Below, one piece after another: positions 42,925 through 50,864 of a DNA stretch of 64,000 bases. Below the pieces are notes generated by a model. It was given only the letters and a program-made list of their open reading frames with translations. It had not been told where the DNA came from and did no database searches. The DNA lies in the NCBI RefSeq assembly GCF_003382285.1, contig NZ_QTJR01000005.1, positions 221,383-285,382 on the forward strand. Reading direction: 5' to 3'. Numbering within the stretch: position 1 is the stretch's first letter; each line of letters starts with the position of its first letter. The position numbers and the translations under genes were made by a program. Source of the DNA: Lysobacter soli (lineage in GTDB: Bacteria > Pseudomonadota > Gammaproteobacteria > Xanthomonadales > Xanthomonadaceae).

Positions 42925-43561
42925 CCTCCGGTTTGCGCGCGCCGATTTCCTGCTCGACGCCGTGGCCGACGTCGGCGGTGGCGTCACCGGCGTGTACGGG
43001 CCGTCCGGCTCGGGCAAGAGCACGCTGCTCGCGTTGCTCGCCGGACTGCTCGCGCCGTCGAACGGCCGCGTGCGGCTGGGCGAACGCGTGCTGGTCGATA
43101 CCGATGCACGCCGCTTCGTGCCCGCGTGGGATCGCCACGTCGGCCTGGTGTTCCAGGACGGCCAGCTGTTCCCGCACCTGACCGTTCGACAGAACCTGCT
43201 TTTCGGCCACGCGCGCATTCCCGCCGCGATGCGCCGCTTCGACCTGTCCGGCGTGGCGGAACTGCTGGAAATCACGTCGCTGCTCGATCGCCGCCCGACG
43301 CTGCTGTCCGGCGGCGAACGCCAGCGCGTGGCGCTCGGCCGAGCCCTGCTCTATTCGCCGCAGTTGCTGCTGCTCGACGAACCGCTGTCCTCGCTGGACG
43401 ACCGCCTCAAGCAGCAGATCCTGCCGTTCCTCAAACGCATCAAGGACGAAACGCGCCTGCCGATGCTCTACGTCACCCATGCGCACAGCGAGTTGGATTA
43501 CCTCGCCGATCGCGTGCTCGGCATGGAACGCGGCCGATTGCAGCCGGCGGTCACGGAGTGA
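42911..43561 (+). CDS. modC: Molybdate ABC transporter ATPase, short form without TOBE domain
   Basis: 216 residues with Walker A 'GPSGSGKST', Q-loop 'GLVFQDGQLFPHL', signature 'LLSGGERQRVALGRAL', Walker B 'LLLLDEPLSSLD' and H-loop 'YVTHAHSELDYL'. Typical ModC is about 350 residues and carries a C-terminal TOBE (Mop) regulatory domain. Here the protein ends soon after the H-loop, so molybdate trans-inhibition through that domain is absent. The TOBE domains reside in the convergent ModE instead. The 3' ends of modC and modE overlap by 11 nt. Confidence 0.9.
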   Translation: MLSFDLRFARADFLLDAVADVGGGVTGVYGPSGSGKSTLLALLAGLLAPSNGRVRLGERVLVDTDARRFVPAWDRHVGLVFQDGQLFPHLTVRQNLLFGHARIPAAMRRFDLSGVAELLEITSLLDRRPTLLSGGERQRVALGRALLYSPQLLLLDEPLSSLDDRLKQQILPFLKRIKDETRLPMLYVTHAHSELDYLADRVLGMERGRLQPAVTE

Positions 43562-44342
43562 CGGCGAGGATCACGCTCGACGCCTTGAACAGCGCGGTCG
43601 CCGGTTTTCCTTCGGAGAGCGCGAGGCGTTCGGCCGATGCATTGGTGACGATGGCGGCGATCGAATTGCCGCCATCCACGTCGATCACCACTTCCGTATT
43701 CACCGCGCCGCGGTCGATGCGGACGACGGTGCCCGCCAGCTGGTTGCGCGTGGAGAGTTTCACGCCCTCCAGATCCGTGCCGACGATGACGCTGGACGCC
43801 TTCACCAGCGCGATTGCCTTCGTGCCGATCGCCAGCCCCATGCTCGCCGTGCTCTCGTGCGTGACGATGGCGACGATGCGTCCGCCGCCGCCCAGTTCGA
43901 GTTCCACTTCATCGTTCACGGCGCCACGCGTGATGCGCGCGATGCGGCCGGCCAGATGGTTGCGGGCGCTGGTGAGCATGGCGAACCTCCCGATGATGTC
44001 CAGATCGCGTCCGGCGTGCGCGATGCGCTCGTTGAGCATCTCAACGAAGCGCGCGTTCTGCGCTTCGACTTCGCGCCACGTTGCGACGAGGCGTTCGCCG
44101 TCAGGCGTCAGTCGCGTCCCGCCACCGCCCTTGCCGCCGACGACGCGTTCGACGAGTGGCGCATCGGCAAGGTTGTTCATCGCGTCCACCGCGTCCCACG
44201 CGGCCTTGTAACTCAGGCCGACACTGCGCGCGGCGGCGGCGATCGACGCCTCGCTGCCGATGGCCGTCAACAACTCCATCCAGCGGCGGCTGCCGAAGGT
44301 GCCGTGCGTGGCTTCGACGGTGAGCGAGCTCTGGATGCGCAT
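43551..44342 (-). CDS. modE: Molybdate-responsive regulator ModE
   Basis: 263 residues from the ATG at 44342. The N-terminal winged HTH reads 'WMELLTAIGSEASIAAAARSVGLSYKAAWDAVDAMNN..APLVERVVGGKGGGGTRLT'. Two tandem TOBE/Mop domains follow ('SARNHLAGRIARITRGAVNDEVELEL', 'STRNQLAGTVVRIDRGAVNTEVVIDV') that bind molybdate at the dimer interface. It should repress modABC when molybdate is plentiful; a matching operator lies at 41398-41421. It is convergent with modC. Confidence 0.93.
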   Translation of the reverse strand: MRIQSSLTVEATHGTFGSRRWMELLTAIGSEASIAAAARSVGLSYKAAWDAVDAMNNLADAPLVERVVGGKGGGGTRLTPDGERLVATWREVEAQNARFVEMLNERIAHAGRDLDIIGRFAMLTSARNHLAGRIARITRGAVNDEVELELGGGGRIVAIVTHESTASMGLAIGTKAIALVKASSVIVGTDLEGVKLSTRNQLAGTVVRIDRGAVNTEVVIDVDGGNSIAAIVTNASAERLALSEGKPATALFKASSVILAVTP

Positions 44343-44424
44343 TCGACGTTTCGCCTGGCCGGACCGGCGCACTGTAGCGCAACGGCTGGTTACACTCGCC
44401 GGGTCGCGGACGATGGGAGCTCGC

Positions 44425-45054
44425 ATGAAGCTGATGATCGCAGGCTCCACCGGTCTGGTCGGTCGCTACGCGCTGCATATCGCGCTGGCGCATCCCGGCA
44501 TCGAACAGGTCGTGGCGCCCGTTCGCAGGCCGGCGGAACCGCACCCGAAGCTCCTCGCGCCCGTCGTCGATTTCGACGAGCTGCCGCAGGATGCGCCCTG
44601 GTGGAACGTCGACGCGGTCGTCTGCGCGCTCGGCACCACCATCAAGGTCGCGGGCTCGCAGGACGCCTTCCGCCGCGTCGATCACGATTACCCGCTCGCG
44701 GTCGCACGCCTTGCGCACGCGCATGGCGCATCGACCTTCGTGCTGAATTCGGCGATGGGCGCAGATGCCGGATCGTCCATCTTCTACAGCCGCGTGAAGG
44801 GCGAAGTGGAACGCGACCTCGCCGCGCTGGGCTTCGCCTCGCTGACCTTCGTTCGACCGGGCCTGATCGGCGGCGAACGCGAGGAGTTCCGCGCGGGCGA
44901 ACGCGTCGCGACCGTCGTCCTGCGCGCGTTGCATCCGCTGCTGCCGCGCCGCTGGCGCATCAATCCTGCCGAACGCATCGCGCAGACCATGATCGACGCC
45001 GCGGTGCGCGCGACGCCGGGACGGCACGTGATCGCGTCCGACGCGCTGACCTGA
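44425..45054 (+). CDS. Short NAD(P)-binding oxidoreductase
   Basis: 209 residues with the Rossmann start 'MKLMIAGSTGLVGRYALHIAL', 'VDAVVCALGTTIKVAGSQDAFRRVDHDYPLAVARLAHAHG', 'FVLNSAMGADAGSSIFYSRVKGEVERDL' (YxxxK-like YSRVK) and 'TFVRPGLIGGERE'. It belongs to the atypical SDR group related to HTATIP2/TIP30. Substrate unknown. The start at 44425 follows GGGAG by 5 nt; an in-frame ATG at 44413 would add four residues. It is divergent from modE. Confidence 0.82.
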   Translation: MKLMIAGSTGLVGRYALHIALAHPGIEQVVAPVRRPAEPHPKLLAPVVDFDELPQDAPWWNVDAVVCALGTTIKVAGSQDAFRRVDHDYPLAVARLAHAHGASTFVLNSAMGADAGSSIFYSRVKGEVERDLAALGFASLTFVRPGLIGGEREEFRAGERVATVVLRALHPLLPRRWRINPAERIAQTMIDAAVRATPGRHVIASDALT

Positions 45055-45119
45055 CGCATCACCGCGGCCTAACCCGTTGCGGGCGAAGCTGTCGCTCCCC
45101 CATTGGCGACGACACCGCA

Positions 45120-45794
45120 ATGAAGATCCTGATGGTGCTTACCTCGCACGAACGCCTCGGCGATACCGGCGAGAAAACCGGCTTCTGGCTGGAGGAATTC
45201 GCCGCGCCGTATTACGTATTCACCGATGCCGGCGCGCAGGTGACCGTGGCCTCGCCAAAGGGCGGACAACCGCCGATCGACCCCAAGAGCGACGATCCGG
45301 CGAACCAGACGCCCGCGCAGGACCGCTTCAAGGCCGACGCGAAGACGCAGGCCGTGCTCGCCAACACGAAGCGGCTCGATTCGGTGTCCGCCGACGAGTT
45401 CGACGCGGTCTTCTACCCCGGCGGGCACGGCCCGTTGTGGGATCTCGCCGAGGATCCCGCCTCGATCCGGCTCATCGAAACGTTCTACGAGTCCGGAAAG
45501 CCGGTCGCCGCCGTCTGCCATGCGCCCGGCGTGCTGCGGCACGTGAAGAACGAAGGCGAGCCGCTGGTGAAAGGCAAGCGCGTCACCGGCTTCACCAACT
45601 CCGAGGAGGAAGCGGTGAAGCTGACGAAGGTGGTGCCGTTCCTGGTCGAGGACGAACTCAAGCGCCTGGGCGGCAAGTACGAGAAGGCCGACGACTGGCA
45701 GAGCTTCGCGATCGTGGACGGACGGCTGGTAACGGGCCAGAACCCGGCGTCGTCGGAAGCAACGGCGGAGGCGTTGCTGAAGCTGCTCCGCTGA
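45120..45794 (+). CDS. DJ-1/PfpI family (Hsp31-like) protein
   Basis: 224 residues, 'MKILMVLTSHERLGDTGEKTGFWLEEFAAPYYVFTDAGAQVTVASPKGG'. The nucleophilic Cys is in 'VAAVCHAPGVLRHV' and the elbow glycines in 'AVFYPGGHGPLWDL', with 'VTGFTNSEEEAVKL' and 'GQNPASSEATAEALL' completing the family pattern. These proteins act as glyoxalase III, deglycase or chaperones. A strong terminator follows. Confidence 0.88.
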   Translation: MKILMVLTSHERLGDTGEKTGFWLEEFAAPYYVFTDAGAQVTVASPKGGQPPIDPKSDDPANQTPAQDRFKADAKTQAVLANTKRLDSVSADEFDAVFYPGGHGPLWDLAEDPASIRLIETFYESGKPVAAVCHAPGVLRHVKNEGEPLVKGKRVTGFTNSEEEAVKLTKVVPFLVEDELKRLGGKYEKADDWQSFAIVDGRLVTGQNPASSEATAEALLKLLR

Positions 45795-45840
45795 GCGCAG
45801 GCGGCGACGAGGCCGTCGCCGACTGAGGACAACGGAACGA

Positions 45841-45864
45841 GGGCGGCGATTTCGCCGCCCTTTT
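45841..45864 (+). terminator. Rho-independent terminator after the DJ-1/PfpI gene
   Basis: Perfect 9-bp arms GGGCGGCGA / TCGCCGCCC with a 2-nt loop, followed by TTTT. It is 46 bp after the stop codon. Confidence 0.8.
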
Positions 45865-46062
45865 CGTGTGGGCGCTCGCGTGGTCGGAAGGGCCGGCGGC
45901 AACGTCGGTGCGCCAGCGCTTTGTATCGCACTGTATCCAGGCCCCGGCCGGGCACGTTCGCCGACAAAAGCCCTCATCACCCGACACGTGCGCGATACCG
46001 CGCGGCCTCGGAATGGCGCCACCGGAAACCACCGGCCCACCTTCCCCCACGAGGACATCGCC

Positions 46063-46482
46063 ATGACCCATTCCCTCCAGACCGTCGTCTACACCGCGCA
46101 CACGCACGTCACCGGCGGCCGCGCCGGCACCGGCCGCTCCAGCGACGGCGCCATCGACGTCGCGCTGAGCACGCCCGGCTCGAACAAGCCCGGCACCAAT
46201 CCCGAGCAGCTGTTCGGCATCGGCTGGTCGGCGTGCTTCATCGGCGCGCTCGGTTTCGCGGCGCAGGAACTGAAGGTGAAGCTGCCGGCCGACACGGCGG
46301 TCGACGCGGAGGTCAACCTCGGCAAGACGGCCGCCGGCGAATACCAGCTCGCCGTGAAGCTCGACGTCAAGCTTCCCGGTATCGACGAGGCCACGCGCCG
46401 GCAGCTGGTCGAGAAGGCGCATCAGACCTGCCCGTACTCGCGCATGACGCGCGGCGACGTGGATGTCGAGATCGTGACCTGA
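46063..46482 (+). CDS. ohr: Organic hydroperoxide resistance protein
   Basis: 139 residues with the Ohr pattern 'VVYTAHTHVTGGRAGTGRSSDG', 'NPEQLFGIGWSACFIGAL' (peroxidatic Cys) and 'AHQTCPYSRMTRGDVDVEI' (resolving Cys). It reduces organic and fatty-acid hydroperoxides using lipoylated proteins. The usual partner repressor OhrR is not adjacent. Confidence 0.92.
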   Translation: MTHSLQTVVYTAHTHVTGGRAGTGRSSDGAIDVALSTPGSNKPGTNPEQLFGIGWSACFIGALGFAAQELKVKLPADTAVDAEVNLGKTAAGEYQLAVKLDVKLPGIDEATRRQLVEKAHQTCPYSRMTRGDVDVEIVT

Positions 46483-46562
46483 TCGCGCAGCCGTCGCTGC
46501 AACGCTCCGCCGCCGCGCGTGCGCTTCGCCACGCCGGCGGCACATCCCTACAGGAGTCGCCC

Positions 46563-47099
46563 ATGTTCAAGTCGATCCTTGCGACCTTCGCGCTGTCGCT
46601 GTCGCTGCTCGCCGGCTGTGCGCCGGGCGCGCAGGCCGAGCCGGCGCGCGGGACGCCCGCACCGGAGTTCACCGGCATCGCCCACTGGCTCAACGCGCCG
46701 CCGCAGACCATGGCGGGGCTCAAGGGCAAGGTCGTGCTCGTGGAGTTCTGGACCTACTCGTGCATCAACTGCATCCACGTACAGCCCTACGTGAAACAGT
46801 GGCACGACCGTTACCACGACCAGGGACTGGTGGTGATCGGCGTGCACACGCCCGAATACGACGAGGAGCGCAGCACCGCCAACGTGCGTCGCGCGATCGA
46901 GCGCTTCGGCATCGCCTACCCCGTCGCGCAGGACAACGACTACGCGACCTGGAACGCCTACGGCAACCGCTTCTGGCCGGCGATGTACCTGGTCGATCGC
47001 GACGGCCGCATCGTCCATCGCCATTACGGCGAAGGCGATTACGACGGCATGGAGCAGCGCATTCGGCAGCTGCTGGCCACCGCGCCAGCCGCGCACTGA
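46563..47099 (+). CDS. TlpA/DipZ-like thioredoxin-fold lipoprotein
   Basis: 178 residues with a lipoprotein signal ('LALSLSLLAGC'-type lipobox LLAGC). A redoxin domain follows: 'LNAPPQTMAGLKGKVVLVEFWTYSCINCIHVQPYVKQWHDRY', with active site CINC, 'VVIGVHTPEYDEERS' and cis-Pro in 'NRFWPAMYLVDRDG'. It resembles the C-terminal domain of DipZ and works as a membrane-anchored periplasmic thiol-disulfide protein. It is downstream of ohr on the same strand, possibly in one oxidative-stress unit. Confidence 0.86.
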   Translation: MFKSILATFALSLSLLAGCAPGAQAEPARGTPAPEFTGIAHWLNAPPQTMAGLKGKVVLVEFWTYSCINCIHVQPYVKQWHDRYHDQGLVVIGVHTPEYDEERSTANVRRAIERFGIAYPVAQDNDYATWNAYGNRFWPAMYLVDRDGRIVHRHYGEGDYDGMEQRIRQLLATAPAAH

Positions 47100-47155
47100 C
47101 CGCCAGCGGGCGGTGGCACAATCCGGCCATCGCCCCACTTCACCACGAGCGCCCC

Positions 47156-47896
47156 ATGGAACACGCAGACCACATCCTCGTCGTGGACGACGATCGCGAG
47201 ATCCGCCAGATGGTGGCCGACTACCTGCGCAAGAACGGCCTGCGCGCGAGCGAGGCCGCCGATGGGCGCGAGATGCGCGCCGTGCTCGACACGCACGCCA
47301 TCGACCTGATCGTGATGGACGTGATGATGCCCGGCGAGGACGGCCTCACCCTCACCCGCAACCTGCGCGCGGGCAAGCATCGCGCCATCCCCGTGGTGAT
47401 GCTGACCGCACGCGAGGACCAGACCGACCGCATCATCGGCCTGGAAATGGGCGCCGACGACTACGTCACCAAGCCCTTCGCCGCGCGCGAGCTGCTGGCG
47501 CGCATCAAGGCGGTGATCCGCCGCACGCGCATGCTGCCGCCGAACCTGCAGGTGACAGAAGCGGCGCAGATGCTCGCCTTCGGCCGCTGGCGCCTGGACA
47601 CCACCGCGCGCCACCTGCTCGATCCGGAAGGCACGGTGGTGGCGCTCAGCGGCGCGGAATTCCGCCTGCTGCGCGTGTTCCTCGACCATCCCAACCGCGT
47701 GCTCAACCGCGACCAGCTGCTCAACCTGACGCAGGGCCGCGACGCCGAACTGTTCGACCGTTCCATCGACCTGCTCGTTAGCCGCCTGCGTCAGCGCCTG
47801 CAGGACGATGCGCGCGAGCAGAGCTACATCAAGACCGTTCGCAGCGAAGGCTATGTCTTCAGCGCGACGGTGACGATCGTGGGCGAGGACGGATGA
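47156..47896 (+). CDS. OmpR-family response regulator
   Basis: 246 residues. The receiver domain has 'ILVVDDDREIRQ' (acidic pocket), phospho-Asp in 'LIVMDVMMPGEDG', 'VVMLTARE' and 'DDYVTKPF'. The C-terminal winged helix is 'LSGAEFRLLRVFLDHPNRVLNRDQLLNL..GRDAELFDRSIDLLVSRLRQRL'. It overlaps its kinase gene by 4 nt (ATGA). OmpR/PhoB-type; target unknown. Confidence 0.92.
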   Translation: MEHADHILVVDDDREIRQMVADYLRKNGLRASEAADGREMRAVLDTHAIDLIVMDVMMPGEDGLTLTRNLRAGKHRAIPVVMLTAREDQTDRIIGLEMGADDYVTKPFAARELLARIKAVIRRTRMLPPNLQVTEAAQMLAFGRWRLDTTARHLLDPEGTVVALSGAEFRLLRVFLDHPNRVLNRDQLLNLTQGRDAELFDRSIDLLVSRLRQRLQDDAREQSYIKTVRSEGYVFSATVTIVGEDG

Positions 47897-49227
47897 GCAC
47901 ATCGACTCCTCGCGGCGTCATGCGCTGGCTGCCGCGCACGATGGCCTCGCGCCTGTACGCGCTGCTGGCCGGCGGGCTGCTGCTGGCGCACGCGCTCTCG
48001 TTCGGGCTGCTGTTCTACGAGCGCTACGAAGCCGCCTCGTCGATGCTCATGACCAACCTGGAACAGGACGTGGTTGTCGCAGTGAACCTGCTCGATCGTC
48101 TGCCCGCGAACGAACGCGCCGACTGGCTGCCGATGCTGCAACGGCGCACGTTCCGCTACTCGCTGGACGGAGCCGCATTCGACGCGGAGCCGAACGCGAA
48201 ACTCGACGGCGCGACCTCGCGCGAGATGGCGGGCATGATCGAAAGCGCGCTGGGACCGCGCTGGTCGACGCAGGCGCGGCAAATTTCGCGCGATCCGGAA
48301 CGTTTCCAGGTCAAGGTGCGCCTGCACGACGGCAGCGCAGTGGTCGTCGACGTGCAGCCTTCGGTGATGCCGCTGGCGAAGTGGCTTCCGTACGTGCTGG
48401 TCCTGCAGCTGATCGTGCTGCTGCTGTGCGCCTGGGCCGCGGTGCGACTGGCGACGCGACCGCTCGCACGGCTCGCGCAGGCCGCGGAAAAGGTGCGGCC
48501 CGACGGCGACGGCGAGCGCCTTCCCGACGGCGGGCCGACCGAAGTCGCGCAGGCGGTGGGCGCCTTCAACGCCATGCAGGACCGGATCGCGCGCTACATG
48601 AAGGAGCGGCTGCAGATCCTCGCGTCGATCTCGCACGACCTGCAGACGCCGATAACGCGCATGAAGCTGCGCGCCGAATCGATGGACGAGGTGCCCGAGC
48701 GAGCGAAGATGCTCGACGACCTCGACCAGATGCAGCACCTGGTGCGCGAGGGCATCGCGTACGCACGCAGCGCGCACGGCAACAACGAGGCCGCGGTGCG
48801 CGTGGACCTGAACGCGTTCATCGACAGTTTGGTGCTCGACTACCTCGACACCGGCCGGCCGGTGAGCCTGCAGGGCCGCATCGGCACGCCGGTCGTCACG
48901 CGTCCGCATGCCTTGCGACGTGTGGTCGCCAACCTCATCGACAACGCGCTCAAGTACGCCGGCTCGGCGGACGTCGAACTGGAGAGCCGCCCCGACGCGC
49001 TCGTGATCCGGGTCGGCGATCGTGGTCCGGGCATTCCGGAATCGGAACTGGCGCGCGTGATGGAGCCGTTCTATCGCCTCGAAGCCTCGCGCAACCGCGA
49101 TACCGGCGGCACCGGGCTGGGGCTGGCGATCGCGCAGCAGCTTGCGGCATCGATCGGCGCCACGCTCACGTTGCGAAACCGCGAGGGCGGCGGCCTGGCC
49201 GCCGAGGTTCGGCTGCCGCGCGCGTGA
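47893..49227 (+). CDS. Sensor histidine kinase of an EnvZ-like pair
   Basis: 444 residues with two membrane helices (near residues 20-42 and 167-187) enclosing a periplasmic sensor of about 120 residues. HAMP ('RLATRPLARLAQAAEKV'), HisKA with the phospho-His in 'ASISHDLQTPITRMKLRAE', and HATPase_c with 'NLIDNALKYAG', 'DRGPGIPESEL' and 'GGTGLGLAIAQQL' follow. It is cotranscribed with the regulator upstream. Signal unknown. Confidence 0.92.
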   Translation: MSTSTPRGVMRWLPRTMASRLYALLAGGLLLAHALSFGLLFYERYEAASSMLMTNLEQDVVVAVNLLDRLPANERADWLPMLQRRTFRYSLDGAAFDAEPNAKLDGATSREMAGMIESALGPRWSTQARQISRDPERFQVKVRLHDGSAVVVDVQPSVMPLAKWLPYVLVLQLIVLLLCAWAAVRLATRPLARLAQAAEKVRPDGDGERLPDGGPTEVAQAVGAFNAMQDRIARYMKERLQILASISHDLQTPITRMKLRAESMDEVPERAKMLDDLDQMQHLVREGIAYARSAHGNNEAAVRVDLNAFIDSLVLDYLDTGRPVSLQGRIGTPVVTRPHALRRVVANLIDNALKYAGSADVELESRPDALVIRVGDRGPGIPESELARVMEPFYRLEASRNRDTGGTGLGLAIAQQLAASIGATLTLRNREGGGLAAEVRLPRA

Positions 49228-49239
49228 ACCATGCGCGCG

Positions 49240-50484
49240 TCAGCCTTCCTGCGGCAGCGCCTGCAATGAGTCCGGTTCGCGCGGCTTGCGCTTCGACGGG
49301 AACCACAGCGCGATCGACGCCGCGCCGAGCCCCACCGCCATCGAGCCGACGTACATCCAGGTATAGCTGCCGTAGCGGTCGAACAGCCAGCCGCCGAGTA
49401 GCGGACCGAGCGCCATCCCCAATGCCGACAACATGCCCGCCGCGCCGAGCACCAGGCCGAGGATCTGAGGGCTGAACGCTTCGCGCGCGAGCGACGCGTA
49501 CAGCGGCATCGTGCCGCCGTAGGCCATGCCGAACACGATCGCCACCGCGTAGAAGCCGTTCAACTGGCTCACGCTCAGGTACGAGACCGCGGCGATGGCC
49601 TGGATCAGCAGCCCCGCGACCAGGACCGGCTTCGCGCCGAGCCGGTCGGCCATCAGTCCGAACAGGATGCGTCCGCCCAGTCCGGCCGCGCCTTCCATGC
49701 TGTAGATCGTCACCGCAGTCGTCACCGCGAGGCCGCAACCGACGGCATAGCTCACAGTGTGGAAGATCGGCCCAGAGTGCGCGGCGCAGCAGGCGAAGTA
49801 CGTCACCGCCAGCACGATGAAGGCGTGCGAGCGCAGCGCCTGCCCCGCGTTCGCGACCGTTGCGTCGGCGATGGTGCCGGGCGACGTCGGTTCCGGAATC
49901 GGCGACGCGCGCACGAACCATACGGCCGGCAATGTCAGCGCCCACGCGACAAGACCGACGATGAGCAGCGTCTGGCGCCAGTCGTAATGACTGACCAGCC
50001 ACGCGACGAGTGGCGACATCGTCATCGGCGCGACACCCACACCCGCCGACACCAGCGAGATCGCGATGTTGCGTCGCTTCTCGAACGACGAGGCCGTGGC
50101 GGCGATCACCGGCGCGAAGAAGCTGGACACGGCCACGCCCATCAGCACGCCATAGGTGAGCCGGAACTGCCACAACGTCGCCGAGAGGCTCGCGAGCACG
50201 CACGCCAGGCCCAGCAGCAGCGAGCCCACCAGCACGACCTTGCGTGGGCCGATGCGGTCGCTCAGTGCGCCCCAGACGAAGCCGCCCACGCCCATGCTCA
50301 GGAATGCCAGCGTCATGGCGCTCGACAACGCCCCGCGCGACCAGCCGGTGGCGGCACTCATCGGGCCGAGCAGCACGGCGAGCGCGAAGATCACGCCCAC
50401 GCCGACGCAGCCCAATACGGCACCGGATGCAACCAGCGGCCAGTTGCGGTCCGGCGGATAGGAAGGTGCGGCGATGCGGCTCAT
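49240..50484 (-). CDS. MFS transporter (oxalate/formate or monocarboxylate-like)
   Basis: 414 residues from the ATG at 50484, with twelve predicted helices. MFS loop motifs are 'GALSDRIGPRKVVLVGSLLLG' (motif A, N-half) and 'GLMADRLGAKPVLVAGLLIQ' (C-half). Sequences such as 'GWSRGALSSAMTLAFLSMGVGGFVWG' recall the OFA/monocarboxylate-type branch. Substrate unknown. It is convergent with the kinase gene. A longer frame to 50541 would add 19 residues before the chosen start without gain. Confidence 0.85.
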   Translation of the reverse strand: MSRIAAPSYPPDRNWPLVASGAVLGCVGVGVIFALAVLLGPMSAATGWSRGALSSAMTLAFLSMGVGGFVWGALSDRIGPRKVVLVGSLLLGLACVLASLSATLWQFRLTYGVLMGVAVSSFFAPVIAATASSFEKRRNIAISLVSAGVGVAPMTMSPLVAWLVSHYDWRQTLLIVGLVAWALTLPAVWFVRASPIPEPTSPGTIADATVANAGQALRSHAFIVLAVTYFACCAAHSGPIFHTVSYAVGCGLAVTTAVTIYSMEGAAGLGGRILFGLMADRLGAKPVLVAGLLIQAIAAVSYLSVSQLNGFYAVAIVFGMAYGGTMPLYASLAREAFSPQILGLVLGAAGMLSALGMALGPLLGGWLFDRYGSYTWMYVGSMAVGLGAASIALWFPSKRKPREPDSLQALPQEG

Positions 50485-50864
50485 GCGGTTGATCTCCGGG
50501 GGCTCATCAAGGTGACGAACCAAGGACGCGGGATTCGACATTGCCGGCGGGCCGCGCCCGGATCCTCAAAGGCGCGCGTCGGGGCGATGCAGAAGCGAAC
50601 GGCATCTCGTTCATTCATGTCGGAAGCATTCCGACATCGTTCGCACCTGCGATCACTCATCGCGAAGATGAGCGTATCGCGCGCTCGGACGCACGCGCGC
50701 TCGTCGAAATGCGCGCTTTCGCATACGTCGCAGTGGCGGTCGAGGCGCGTATACACCGCGAATGTGTCGTTCAGGTTTCCGCGCTTTAGCGAGCTGTGCC
50801 AATGCCGTTAACCAGATCGAAGCGCATCCGCGATTCGTCCGCCCTCCTCCTACGAGCCGTTGCC
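50485..50864. other. Intergenic region between the MFS gene and the chemoreceptor
   Basis: 380 bases with no convincing ORF. It must carry both divergent promoters; no sigma-70 or sigma-28 promoter could be assigned with confidence. Confidence 0.35.
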
